Both the position numbers and the translations under genes were made by a program. Shown piece by piece: positions 24,001-38,000 of a stretch of 64,000 bases of DNA. The first letter of the stretch is position 1; every line of letters starts with the position of its first letter. The stretch is from the NCBI RefSeq assembly GCF_027579695.1, contig NC_083587.1, positions 38,063,732 to 38,127,731 of the forward strand, given 5' to 3'. Source of the DNA: Neoarius graeffei. Taxonomy: Eukaryota; Chordata; Actinopteri; Siluriformes; Ariidae. A model generated the notes under the pieces. The model was not told the DNA's origin and ran no database searches. It saw nothing but the letters and a program-made list of their open reading frames with translations.

Positions 24001-27000
24001 GTCAAAAATATGTTGTTCTACATTCAATTCTGGATTTCAATGAGACTAAACAGTTTGGACTGAATTTGAATTTTCACATGATATGCCAAAAGCCTCACTC
24101 ACAACCCGCCATAAGTGTTTTGGACACGCACGGGTCGCAGGGTTTGGTAGCTTGCAGCCGTGTCGCAGGGTCGCGGTGAACCCGGGGGAAAGTTTGGGGG
24201 AGGAGTACAGGCAAAGTACTTGTCAAGTACTGGTTGCATGCCTGACTTCCTCGAGGCGTGGGAAAAATTGCGCTGTTAGCCTGTGGAAAGCGTATGTCTG
24301 ACGCACGTGATCAGTGCGTGTTCAGTGAGCGTGGAGTGCGTGTGACTTGCATTTTATGAGTTTCCTGCACTACGAGCATGGGCCACACTTGCGAAGCGTG
24401 CATGATGCATGTGATTAGCACATTACAATCACTCATAACCTGCGTGTGACACAAAACCAGCGTGTCTGCAGCATTCTGCATCTGTCTTTAGACTGAAGAA
24501 CATTGGATATTTAGTGGGAAAATTTTAAAAATTTTCAGTTTAAAGTTTAGAAAATGGGACCCAAGAAGAAGTGAGCAAAAGTGAAGTAACCCAGCCTGAA
24601 ACAGCAGAGGGGGAGGAGGAGGAAGAATTTGATGAGGATGGTAGCAGCACCGGCGAGCCCTGCACGGACAAGGAGAAGTATGCCTTCAAGCCGGCAGAAG
24701 GCACAGCACCCTGCCAGAGGGATTTTCACAGGTAAATACATATGCTTTAAACATTCATTTCAGTATCTATATGCTTATGTAATTAATATTATATATACTG
24801 ATTTTCATGTATGTTTCAGCTAACGACGCCCGGAAGTGAGGACATTGCAATCCCATCATCGCTGTCAGGCCATTGTGCCATGCTCAGTGATGAGGACAAG
24901 GACATCCCGACACCCCGTCCCACCACTCAGCAGGAGCAGGAAAGTAGCTTGGAGTCAGAGTCACAGTGTGTTTCAGTGCTCAAACTGTTGGGGTATTTAG
25001 TTGGGATTTTTTATAATGTAATAAAATGCGTTATTCCCTTATACTCATGCTTTATTATTTGACGTTTGCATGGTAAATTAAAGCCTCAATCACAACCCGC
25101 TGTATGTGCTGCTACGGGTGGTCTATGGTAAAAAAAAACTGGCAAAACCATGCTTGAGACTTGTGCGATACTTGCGTGTGTTCAGTGCCGTAGAAGGTCG
25201 CAGACTGCCCGTGGAGACTTTTGGTCCTGCACATGCAAATTCTACGGGTCTTACGACAAATCAAGAACGCATACACTACGTACAGGACCCATACTCCTTT
25301 TGTACGCCTGAACCAAGTCAGCAGCGCGGCTAGTAGGGGCTTTTTGCAATGACAGTAAAACGCGCGCGTGACACACGGTCATTGTATGAGTGACGTGCCT
25401 CAGAAGTACTACACAAGTATTCCACACTTGCTATTTGTGCGGCCCGCAAGACAGAAGTGCATCTCACTTTCTACCCCTATGTGTGGCGTGCACACAGCGC
25501 ACGCGACCCGCACGCAACCCAAGGGGCAAGACTCTGGGTGTATATATTGGGGAAGAACCAAGGAACTGATCATGTAGCGTGTAGCATTGTAGAAGGGAAG
25601 AAGACCACCTCATTTGCTGTTTTTATTTGAGGATATGTTAATTTACCATGTAAACGTCAAATAATAAAACATGAGCATAAGGGAATAACGCATTGTAAAA
25701 AATCCCAACTACAGTAAATAGCCCAACAGTCTGAGTGCTGAAACACACTTTGACTCTGACTCCAAGCTACTGTCCTGCTCCTGCTGAGTGGTCGGACGGG
25801 GTGTCGGGATGTCCTTGTCCTCATCACTGAGCATGGCACAATGGCCTGACAGCGATGATGGGATTGCAATGTTCTCACTTCCAGGCATCATTAGCTGAAA
25901 CATACATGAAAATCAGCATATATAATATTAATTACATAAGCATATAGATACTGAAATGAATGCTTAAAGCATATGTATTTACCTGTGAAAATCCCTCTGG
26001 CAGGGTGCTGTGTCTTCTGCCGGCTTGAAGGCATACTTCTCCCTGTTCATGCAGGGCTCGCTGGTGCTGCTACCATCCTCATCAAATTCTTCCTCCTCCT
26101 CCCCCTCTGCTGTTTCAGGCTGGGTTACTTCACTTTTGCTCGCTTCTTCTTGGGTCCCATTTTCTAAACTTTAAACTGAAAAATTTTAAATTTTTCCCAC
26201 AAAATATCCAATGTTCTTCAGTCTAAAGACAGATGCAGAATGCTGCAGACACGCTGGTTTTATATCCACTCCTGGCTTGCATCACACGCAAGTTATGAGT
26301 GATTGTAACGTGCTAATCACGTGTCACACATGCTTCACAAGTGTGGCCTGTACTCGGAGCGCTGGAAGCTGGTAAAATGCAAGTCACACGCACTCCACAC
26401 TCACTGAACATGCATTGATCACATGCGTCAGACATACACTTTCCACGGGCTAACGGTGTAATTTTTCCCACACCTCAAGGAAGTCAGGCATGCAACCTGT
26501 ACTTGACAAGTACTTTGCCTGTACTCCTCCCCCAAACTTTCCCCCGGGTTCACTGCGACCCTGTGACACAGCTGCGAGCTACCAAACCCTGCGACCAGTG
26601 CGTGTTCAAAACACTTATGGTGGGTTGTGAGTGAGGCTTAACATATACTCAAATAAAAACAGCAAATGAGGTGGTCTTCTTTCCTTCTACAATGTTACAT
26701 GCTACATGATCGGTTCCTTGGCTCCTCCCCCAATATATATACACACAGAGTCTTGCCCCTTGTGTCACGTGCAGGTCGCGTGCGCTGCGCGCACACCACA
26801 CATAGGGGTAGAAAGTGAGATGTACTTCTGTCTTGCGGGCCGCACAAATAGCAAGTGTGGAATACTTGTGTAGTACTTCTGAGGCACGTCATTCGTACAA
26901 TGACCGTGCGTCATTTGTGCATCTTACGGTCATCGCAAAAAGCCCCTACTAGCCATGCTGCTGACTTGGTTCAGGTGTACAAAAGGAGTATGGGTCCTGT

Positions 27001-30000
27001 ACGTAATGTATGCATTCTTGATTTGTCACAAGACCCGTAGAATTTGCATGTGCAAGACCAAAAGTCTCCACGGGCAGTCTGCGACCTTCTACGGCGCTAA
27101 ACACACGCAAGTATCGCGCAAGTCTCAAGCACGGTTTTGCCAATTTTTTTTTTTACCATAGACAGCACGTATGGCGGGTTGTGAGTGAGGCTTAATCTTA
27201 GAACAGATGACCCCAATATGTCCAAAATATTAGCAGTGCAATAGATTTGACCTCAGGAAGCAATCAATCAAATTAGATTACATACACAGACAGATGAATG
27301 AGATATAAACACTGGGTTTATCAGTGTGAGTTTCTCATGGGTGCTAAATACTCCTAATGCAAATTATAATTAAACACCTCCCTGTAATATTCAGATACAT
27401 GTAACGCAACTGATTAAAATCAGTTGTGTTTGGGTCAGGTGTTTTAGCACTAAACTCTGCGAAATGGTGTAAGGAGTAAGGCTGGCTCCCCTGCTAATCC
27501 ATTATTTATAACGCAGCACATTAAAAATGATGTCAATTTTTAATGTATGTTATTAATTATATTAATGAGCTGTGGTAGTCATAAGAGAGGCTGATGGTGT
27601 AATGATCAGCGTTGCTTGACCTGTGCCAGGACTGAATGTTCTGGAAATTCATTTTTAGAACGTGATGGTTACGCCATACGTAATTACAGATTCACAGACA
27701 GCTTAATATATTCTATCTATAACTAGCATTACATTAAAAAAAAAAAAACAAACACCCTGAATGACAGCCAAAAAATTTATTTTGATTCCTCACAGTAATT
27801 TTGTTCAATTTCAGGAATAACTGAATTCAGAGTAGAACAGATTACAAACACCTGCAAATTCTAGTAGGGCCAAACCTAAAAACATGTCCCACATTTAACT
27901 AGTTCAGTACCTGCTGGTGGCTAGTGAGCCGAGTTACTGTGCTGGGGTCTAGGGAGCTGCCATAGCTGAGGGGTTACGGAGTTCAGCAGAGAGGAATGAG
28001 AGGGGATTACCAGCCCTACTCCTCTGGGAATAGCATGAGAAGTATCTCAGAGGTGAATAATAAGCAGATCTCAATTCAGATTTTAGCACCCGAGAGAAAT
28101 GCGTCTCAAGGGAGAGTGTATGTGCAGTGGTTCAGGTGCACGAGTGTGTGACCTCGGTGCACTTTTCAATACAAGCAAGTCAAACTTATCTGACCTCTGG
28201 AGGCAGCTGTCTCTCAGTCTCAGAGGTCCCCAAAGGGGTGTTTTGAATACGAGTGTGTGATGGACATGTAGTAAAGGCAGCATTTATATAAATACAAATA
28301 CTAACTGAAACAATGAGAATGAAATAAGAAGTATAGCACAATAGGAAGAAGAAAATGGGATTAGGACACAATATAATATCAACATAGATGGGGGGGTTAG
28401 CTTTCTCTAGGTACTTACTGGGACATTATTAATTTTCATGCGATTCAGAGTCCTCCTGTAGTAACTGAAGTCGTTCTGGATGGCAGGATTTGTCATCTGA
28501 GGGGAAATTTAAAAAAAAATTATTAATAATTGTGAATTTAGCTGTTTGTGTGTGAGTGAGAGTCAGATATTTTGCATGCCTTTCTATGACAGGACCCTTA
28601 ACAAATGCAGAATAAACACAACTTGAGGCAATTTGAAATGCAGAACACAATCATGGGATTAAACCGACTCCCTCTGACTCCTTCGGATTGTCAGAACGAC
28701 CCTGCTTTTCTCAGCATTTGGCTCGTTTTGCCCATTTGCTCCCATTAGTAAATGTTACTAAGCAGAAGGTAGGTTCAGTAGACATGATGTCTGTGTATGG
28801 GAGAGTAGGTGGGGTAGGAACGGATTAATACAAACATGATTGTTTCAGAGCACGTGTTTTCAGGGTGCAGAGAGGAGATCAGTGTGAGGTGAAAGGTCAG
28901 ACACATAGAGGAGACTGATCATGAGTTTAATCAGTAGTTTACTCAAAAGTACAACGAGACTATGAGCTTTCAAAGAGATGTAACATTCCAAAGGAACGTA
29001 ACCACAGTCTTTATCGTCTCCTGATAAGTCTCTGGTGTAGCATATCATATTTGTACCCTTGAAAAAATGGCGCAGATGCTTCGGCTAACATTACAGCCGT
29101 GAACGGAGTTGTTCTTTCCTTGAATGACATAAAAAGGCCAAATTCTGATCAGATGCGTGTAAACTCGCACAAACACCTGAGGGTCTCTGGAGAGACTGTG
29201 TGTGCTGTAGCTAATGCAACATGTCTCCATGTGAAAGCACCATTTTAGGCTGCTAATTTAAAGGGAAATTAACCAGAAAAAAATACGTAAAGGGTTTCTT
29301 AAGGGCTACATGAATACGTTCATGTCACATTATAAGGAATTAGGAATTCATAAGTCATCGATTGTGAGGCTGATTGCAGTCAAGAAATTCGAGCTAAACT
29401 TGGAGCAGCAAGATTGGGTTGGAAAGACCGCGCCTTGAACAAACAAAGTTGAAGCTTTTAAAACCACTTGTATGGCCAGTAGCACTCTATGGTTGTGATT
29501 CATGGACTACTAAGACAGACGATATAAGAAGAATGAATGTGTTCGAAATGGATTGCTATAGACGTGCTCTAAGGATAAGATGGACAGAATACAGAACAAA
29601 TTAATCAGTTCTGGAAGAGATGGGCACACAAAAGACCTTTAGTTGAAACCGTCAAGAGAAGGAAACTACAGTATTTTGGCCATATGATCAGAGCCCAAAA
29701 CCTGTGCCCGTACATCTTTGAGGGAAGAATCAATGGAAAGCAATCCAGAGGAAGACAATAAAAAAGATGAGGTGACATCAAAGAATGGGCGGGAAGGTCA
29801 CTTGCACATTGTACAGCCCTGGAGCGTGATCAAGAAATGTGGAAGGAGATGGTGCAGCAGTTCAGAGTCCCCAACCCTCAAACCTGAGGATGGGAAAATG
29901 GATGGATGGACGGATGGATGAAGTCTATTACAACCAAGTCTTTCAAAGAAACTGTTCAATAGAAATAATTTCAAATGTACAGTACCATTCAAACTTTTGG

Positions 30001-32764
30001 ATAAACCTACTATACTTACTCATAGGTTCTTCTGTATTTTGAATATTTTCTACATTGTAGAACAATACTGAAGATATTAGAACTATGAAATAACGTATGA
30101 AATTATGTGGTAAACAAAAAAAAGTGTTTAAAAAATATATATGTTTCATATTTTAGATTCTTCAAAGTAGCCCGTGTTTACCTTGATGACACTTTGCAGG
30201 CTATCGGCATTATCTTAACCAGCTTCATGAGGTCGTCACCTGGAATGCTTTTCAATTAACAGGCATGCCTCGTCAAAAGTTAATTAGTGAAATTTCTTGC
30301 CTTCTTAATGTGTTTGAGGTCAAACAGTAAATAGTAAATAATAAACATACAATTAATAGCCCAATTCCACAACTGTAGTAATCCATATTATGTCAAGAAC
30401 CGCTCAACTAAGTAAAGAGAAACGACATCCATCGTTACTTAAAGACATGAAGTGTCTTTTAATTAATACAAATAAACAAAAACCATTGAATTAGAAGGTG
30501 TGATCAAATTTTTGACTGGTACTGTATAAAAGATGTCATTCAATTCTGTAGCATCGTAGATGTTCACTCAGTATGCATTTAAATGAGGTGAGCATTATGA
30601 CAGCATGGTACTCTTCTCAGTTTTGTCTGTTTCTTAATCCATATTCCGAACAGATTTCGTCTGTGCATACTTTGGGAAATGGGAGATTGAATATTTGATA
30701 ATCTAACAGGAGAATGCCACATTTGAGCATACCTGCCCTCGGAAAAAGACGACTGTGTTCCCTCCCCCCCGGTTCTTCATTTGCCTATTGAACCTACTTG
30801 TCTGACAGACAACCAGCAGTAACACCACACATATAATCTGCTTGTACCTGGCACCTGAGCTTGTGACCCTGAGATAGGTGAGTTTTTTCAGATTCAGGAA
30901 GCACAATATTAGGGTTGATTATTTGAAACAGTAAAATCAGATGGCAGTAAAGAATGTTCCATCAAAATGTAAAAATGCAGCATGCAGGCGTCAATAAATA
31001 AATAACTGCAATCCCATCAAGTGGTGTCCCATCAAGGGTGTATTCCTGCCTCCCACCCTGTGCTCCCAGGATAGGTTCCTGCCCTGACCAGGATAAAGCG
31101 AAGACAATGGAATGAATAAATGAACAAATGAATAGGAAAATTCATACAGATAAAAATACTAACCATTAAAAAAATGCAGACAAAAGAATAAGCATAACTA
31201 ACTATAATCTGCCATCTATGGAACCCAAGAACAGCTAGGCTTGCAATCATTTTTTTAATGTAATTTTCTCGTGATAAGTTAATTATTTATTAATAATCAT
31301 TCATTAACTGTTAAATCAATTTATTTTGTTTTTAAAATGTATTCATTTTTTATGTAGCCTTGCTTTTTATTTATTCATTTATTTATTTTTTCATTAATTC
31401 ATAATCAGTAGGAGCGACAGGAAGCATCTACAAAAGGGCAAGGACTTAATCAACATGGGCTTATGACCCACACTTACTGGGAATTCCTCATTCATGGGGA
31501 ACAATTGTGATCCCCAGTCCCAATCATGAATGGGGTTAACGGATTGCCCGCACCTCTCGGAACAGGGTAGGCACACGCTGATCTGACCATTGTGACACAC
31601 GTGCAGCCCTGGACATCTAAAGCCCAGTGCACACGGGCGACTTCTCGTCGCAAGCGTATTGCGATTTTTGGACACAAGTTTCCCCTCTCAGGTAGCTGCG
31701 TGTGCGCGTTATCTGCGACCAGTGGGCGATTTGGGGAGGGGGATGCAAGCCACATGGAAATCACATGACTACTTCGCGGGTGGGGATTGGCTTAGCCTTT
31801 GGAGGTGATCGCGTCATTATCGCAAAGACATGCACATGCGGTGATATCTCAACAAGTCAGCGACTGGTGATTTTTTGTCGCAGAATATCAAGCATGTTTC
31901 ATACCTGCAATCTGTTGCAAGCAAGAAAAAATAATCACTGCCGCAAATATCCGCACACGAAGCAATTTTTCGCTTGCGTCAAAATATTGCATGACCAAGT
32001 GACAGAAAATTGCCCGTGTGCGCCGGAATTAAGGGCATCACACATGATTTCACTTTCATTCAACCTGTCAGTAATGACTGAATGAAAAAATAAATTGATT
32101 AATAACTAAAATAACTACATAAAACAAAATGAAAATATTAAATAAAAAAATACAATTATTAATAAATAGTTAATAAATAATTAACTCGTTACCACGAGAA
32201 AATGAGCTTTATTATCTCAAAATAATGCAGTCATTTTCTCATTATCAGGAGAAACAGGCATTAAAAAAAAAAAAAAAGATTGCAAGCACAGCCATCCTTG
32301 GCTTCCATCACTATCACATTTTATACCTTCATACTTTCAAATATTTTTGTTATGATGTATAGTATTTCAATGTTTTAAAATGTGTAAATGTTTTTTAAAT
32401 TTTTCAAAACACTTATCAAAGTTACTGCCTAATCATTGGCCAAATTTAACTGAACCAGAGTTATGGAACATTTTTACATATTTATAGAATAGGTTAAAAA
32501 TAGGTCTTTGTAGGAGCTGTTATCATATTTCAGGGGTGCGGTCTGTTACTGCGCTGGCTGTTCAGAGTTAGACGATTTATTATAGTCCTTTCTCGTGTGC
32601 CGAATTACACTGGCAGGCTAAATTAGGTCACAGTACCAAGCTGATGCCCCAAGCAGGGCAAGGATGGATGGCACTCCACTTTCCACCACCTACCTGTCTG
32701 ATTTTAGCACCCCCATCTGGGGGAATCTTTAATTGGGCCATCTCATCCCACTGCCCTGGAGTGT

Positions 32765-32806
<42 letters not shown>

Positions 32807-34992
32807 TGTGAGTGTGTGCACGCGTGTGTGTGTTCTAGCATGGAGGGAGAGGGAGTGCGAGAGAATGGGAGACGGCAAAGGAAATATCTTTGGGACAAAC
32901 AAGGCTCACGCTAGACAGAAGTGGATCTGATTGCTTGTGACATATGAGGTCAGCTTCTGTGGCTACATTAGCTAAAATACAAGGCAACCCTTTAAAGTTG
33001 TAGCAGTGTCTCAAACACAGACATGCAGGTCGAATGGAGTGGATGGTCATGCATAAACTAACTGACATGACATACAATGTCACAGGGCACAGGGAAATAT
33101 ACAGTAACTCAAAGTACTGGGGCTCTGAAGAAAATGCTCTCTACTGTGCAGTTGGAGCATCCCAAAAATAACAGTGGCTACAATGCGACAAGGGGAAAAT
33201 AAATATCTCTCTTGCCACTTTAATCCAACAGGTATTACACAGGCACACTACTACACACAGTATTCTAATGAGCTAAAGTGCCAAGTGTATTATCATGCAG
33301 TTACTGAGACATTGAAGCTTAAGATATTAAGCTAATCAGCCTGGTCATTAACCAGCATTTGAGGAAAAATGCCCTCTGTAGTGGCCCAAGTGTTCAGAGC
33401 TTTACATATCCAAGAAATCATTTGGCCAAAACATTCACTTTGCTAAGTAAGGAATAAAACAAGATATCATAGGAAAGGAAACAGTGGTACGGTGGTGTGA
33501 TGAGGCTTCAATGCAAAGTGGAGTTTCTTTTACCACCCCAAAGTCTACTGGAATATATTCCAGTAACAGCATGTTCTGAAGTGTGTTAGTCCTCTTTCAC
33601 TATAGCCAATGATTACAAATTTTAATTTATCCATGAATGACCTATTATATTTAATGTTGTAGCACAGCAAGTTAGTTCCTGTTTTCATGTAGATTGTAGC
33701 AGCTACTGTATTCATAGTCATCCTCTCACCAAACTCTGTTTTTCAAGTTAATAAGATTTAAATTTTTTTTTTTAAATCCTGCAGTTTGTTGTATTACTGA
33801 GAAACCAGGAAGTGCAAACTCCTCTGTCCTAAAGACCTTCCACTGTCAGAAAACTGACTCAACTTTACAAAGCGCCGACATCTAAAACTCCATCCATAAA
33901 CGCTTAATAAACAACTCCTTACAGACATTATTATATGATTATATATGTTTTTCTTTGTTAATTAACAAGGATAAAAAACACTTATTATTAGACTTAGATT
34001 AGGTGGAGCATCATATAAGTTACATGTGAATAAGTTGCTACTACAGACACAAAAACATTAGAACGTGCAAATTCAGAGCTCCTGAGCAGTGCTTATCATT
34101 AGAAGCACATTTGATCCTGCGATGCTACAGCCATACGGAGCTGGGAGCCAAGGGAGCAAAATCAAGAATAATGAACCGATCTGTGATGTGGTGTAATACT
34201 TAATTAAAAAAAAATGCAAGGAGAGAGCTGTTACCCGATAAGCTTTCATTGTGTAATTCTATGGCAATAACTCATCCTGTACAGGGTCGCAGGCAAGCTG
34301 GAGTCTATCCCAGCTGACTATGGGCGAGAGGCAGGATACACCCTGGACAGGTCATCAGATCATCGCAGGGCCGACATACAGAGACAAACAACCATTTACA
34401 TTCACACCTACGGTCAATTTAGAGCCACCAATTAACCTAACCTGCATATCTTTGGACTGTGGGGGAAAACGGAGCATCCGGAGGAAACCCATGCGGACAC
34501 GGGGAGAACAAGCAAACTCCACACAGAAAGGCCCCCATCAGTTGCTGGGCTCGAACCCAGAACCTTCTTACTGGGAGGAAACAGTGCTAACCACTAAACC
34601 ACCATGCCACCCTTAGGGTATGTTGATGATCTGAATACACACAGCCTGTTCACCTGTAATCAACAAAGTTATGTACAGCCCTTTTCACACATACACTTTC
34701 CAAAAATGGCTCCTTGAAAGGTCTATGGATAGTTACATGTCCTTATTTTCCTTATTACTGCAGTGTTCTACTACTCAGCTGTAGGGTTCTACAAAAAACA
34801 TTCCCAAAGATGGACAACACAACTAACTTGTATTGATGGTAAATATAACCTAAAAAAAAGTACAAAATCAGAAAAAGTTGGAACAGCATGCTGAAATTGA
34901 GATTTAAACTGAAAACAATGATTTGTAAATAATCTTTCACCTGTATTGCCCTCAAAAATTTTGTCTTTGGTCCAGAGCACAAGGCATCCATT

Positions 34993-35045
<53 letters not shown>

Positions 35046-38000
35046 AAAAAAAAAAGAACTGGAATACTGATTCATCTGACCACAATACACGTTTCCAACT
35101 GTGCGATGGTCCATCACAGATGCCTCTGAGCCCAGAATAGTTGAAAGCGCTTCTGGACACAGTTAACATAAGGCTTCCTTTTTGAACAGCAAAGTTTTAA
35201 CTGACATTTATGGATGTAACTCCGTACTATGGTATTTGACAAAGGTTTGCCAAAGTAATCCCAAGCTCATGTGGTGATATGAGCTACTGATGAATGATGT
35301 TTCTTGATGCAGTGCTGTCTGAGGGATTGGAGATCACAAGCTTAGGCTTGTGCCCTTTACGCACCGAAATTCCTCCAGATTCCTTGAATCATTCAATGAT
35401 ATTATACACCACAGAGGGGGAAATATCCAAATTCTTTCCCATCCTTCTTTGAGGAGCATTTGTTTTTAAACATTTTGATCATTTTCTCACGCGCTTGTTG
35501 ACAAACTGGAGATCCTCAGCCCATCTTTGTTCCTCAAAGACTAGGCCTTTCCTGGATACAAATTTTGTACCAAATCATGATTACAATCACCTGTTGACGT
35601 CCCCTGTTTCAAATCACATCATTATTTAATTATTTTACCTCATTACTAGCCCTAAACTGCCCTGCACCAATGTATTTTGTATATTAACAAATGAAATGGG
35701 GGCGGCACGGTGGTGTAGTGGTTAGCGCTGTCGCCTCACAGCAAGAAGGTCCTGGGTTCGAGCCCCGGGGCCGGCGAGGGCCTTTCTGTGTGGAGTTTGC
35801 ATGTTCTCCCCGTTTCCGTGTGGGTTTCCTCCGGGTGCTCCGGTTTCCCCCACAGTCCAAAGACATGCAGGTTAGGTTAACTGGTTACTCTAAATTGACC
35901 ATAGGTGTGAATGTGAGTGTGAATGGTTGTCTGTGTCTATGTGTCGGCCCTGTGATGACCTGGCGACTTGTCCAGGGTGTACCCCGCCTTTCGCCCGTAG
36001 TCAGCTGGGATAGGCTCCAGCTTGCCTGCGACCCTGTAGAAGGATAAAGCGGCTAGAGATAATGAGATGAGATGAGACAAATGAAATGAAGTTGACCAGA
36101 AAAACAAACACGAAACATCTTGGGTTCATACTGTCTGCAATGAAATAAAAGTCAAAGTAAGTTTGAAATCACTCCTTTCTTTTTTAAATTTGCGTTTTCC
36201 ATACCATCCCAACTTGTTCTGATTTGGGGTTGTATATGATTACAGTGAAATTCAATGGTTATTAATGAGGATGGGCCCAAGTGTGCAAGCTAGAATGGCC
36301 TCATTCTAGCCAGGATGAGGACAGTCTAATTCCCGTGAAATTATAAGGAGGGCTCATGTGTGAACAGAAACCATTCTATTACTGGGAAAGATAAGGATGA
36401 CTTCATGACTATTTCTCCTTTTGAGGTGTTTAATATAGAATATTAGCAAGGTGAAGTGAAAAGAGAAAAAAAATAGAAAAGGAGATTGAGAATGATGGAA
36501 CTGGCTATTCATGCTCAGAGCAAAATTCTTTGTCATGTGAAATGGCACAGTCCCGAACACAGTAATTTATGAGCCAATCTTTATCATTTATATTGACCAT
36601 CACTGACTGCTTAATAAATCCTTATAATTTAGGTAAAATAAATGAAATATTTGCATATTTAACCATCAAAACCAACCCTAGCCTCACTGTCCATTGTAAA
36701 ATCTAAAATTATAATAACGAAATAGGTAAGTAAGAACACACAACAGACCATAATGCTAGATGGACAAATAACGTATGATGTGAAACACCCTAAAGTGTAT
36801 TATTTTCATATAAGAGCATGGTCTCGAGTGTGCAATTCCGCTTACACCACAGCACTTTACCAACAATTAAAATGCTTAAAACTGCTTAAAACAACCAGCA
36901 CTGACTGCTGTGTGTCAGAGAAAATCAAAAATTTTCTCTTCAATGTCTTGTAAATAATCATAATCAAGAATTCAAACGTGTTGTGGTACAAATTATTATA
37001 TTTCATCAGTCTGTGTGTAGTGTGTTTGAGGTTTGTGAACCACCTTTAGCTCATCAAAGCGAAGTGTGAAATGCAGGATCTCAGCAAACTGCTTCGCAAG
37101 GGCCTGCTCTCGCTCCAGGTGCTGTGTGGCATCACTGTATGTCTCGTTGGTCAGGGCTCTTAACAGGCTGTGCAGTGCTGCCTCTGTAGGGTCAAAGGTC
37201 AGCAAAGGACAAGGTTTATAGACAGTCATACACAGGTTACTTTTTTTTTTAAAAGGGGTGAAGTCTTAATATCTCGATATACAGTATATCATATAAAATG
37301 TGTTCTAATTTAGCATGCATTCCTCATGAGTCAGAAATTCACGAGCCTGTTTAGTAGAATTGCTAGAGCAAGTTTGAGTGAAACTTTCATAGTCACTTTA
37401 GATGTTACCAAATTTATCTAATATTTATTATCAACGATGGAACCCATTTCCAGATATTTTTACTCATTTAAAACCTGAAATTATTTTATTGAATCCATCC
37501 ATTGGATTTATTAAAAAATAAATAAACACAGAGGCAGTGTGTGTGTGTGGACATCTTACATAAGCCTTACTTCATGAGATCATGGTTCACTGTTATGCTA
37601 GCTGTCTAAACCCTTAAGTGAGGGTTAAACGCTTACAAGCTGAGATTAACCTACATCTGCCATTTTTACTGTCTCCCTATACCCACAGCGCAAAAAAAAA
37701 AACCACAGTGTGCTTCAGTAATTACATGAAACAATACAACTCTATTTAAATCATAGTAAAGTAGAAAGTTAGATACTTTCCATATCAAGTTATATAGTTT
37801 CTACTAGTGCTGTAGTACTTGAGACTGGTCTTGAAGGTCCACTTTTTGAAGGTCTCACTCTCATCTCAGAATTGACCACTTTTTTACTTGGTCTTCTCTC
37901 GGTCAAAACCACAACTGTGGGGATTTCACTAAATTGCCTCCGCATTGTCCGATTTATTTGTTCACGTCATTACTGTGTTTGAATGTAAAATGTTCTGCTT

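Larger units (their letters stand above)
24091..27192. mobile_element. Outer Harbinger-like element containing an inverted copy of itself
   Basis: Ends AGCCTCACTCACAACCCGCC and the complement GGCGGGTTGTGAGTGAGGCT. The right flank is TAA; the left flank is AAA, a one-base change from TAA. Removing the inner element leaves about 1.54 kb. The body has a purine-rich (GGAGGAGGAGGAAGAATTTG) segment. The three-base TAA target suits PIF/Harbinger, but no transposase is present. Confidence 0.75.
31218..32308. repeat. Fold-back structure with long inverted arms around an 18S rRNA fragment
   Basis: The left arm (from ATGGAACCCAAGAACAGC, with GGCTTGCAATC, TTTTCTCGTG and GTTAATTATTTATTAA) recurs inverted at 32150-32308. 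The right arm has about 60 extra bases. Between the arms lies the rRNA relic with its MITE. Target duplications were not resolved. Confidence 0.7.

Noticed and set aside
31394..31764. Two overlapping minus-strand ORFs of about 90 residues
   Set aside because: They are chance reading frames over the 18S rRNA relic and its MITE.
34789..35169. 126-residue ORF with a Tc1-like WSDES motif as a gene
   Set aside because: Only one short motif survives, followed by a microsatellite and stops; it is part of a degraded element.
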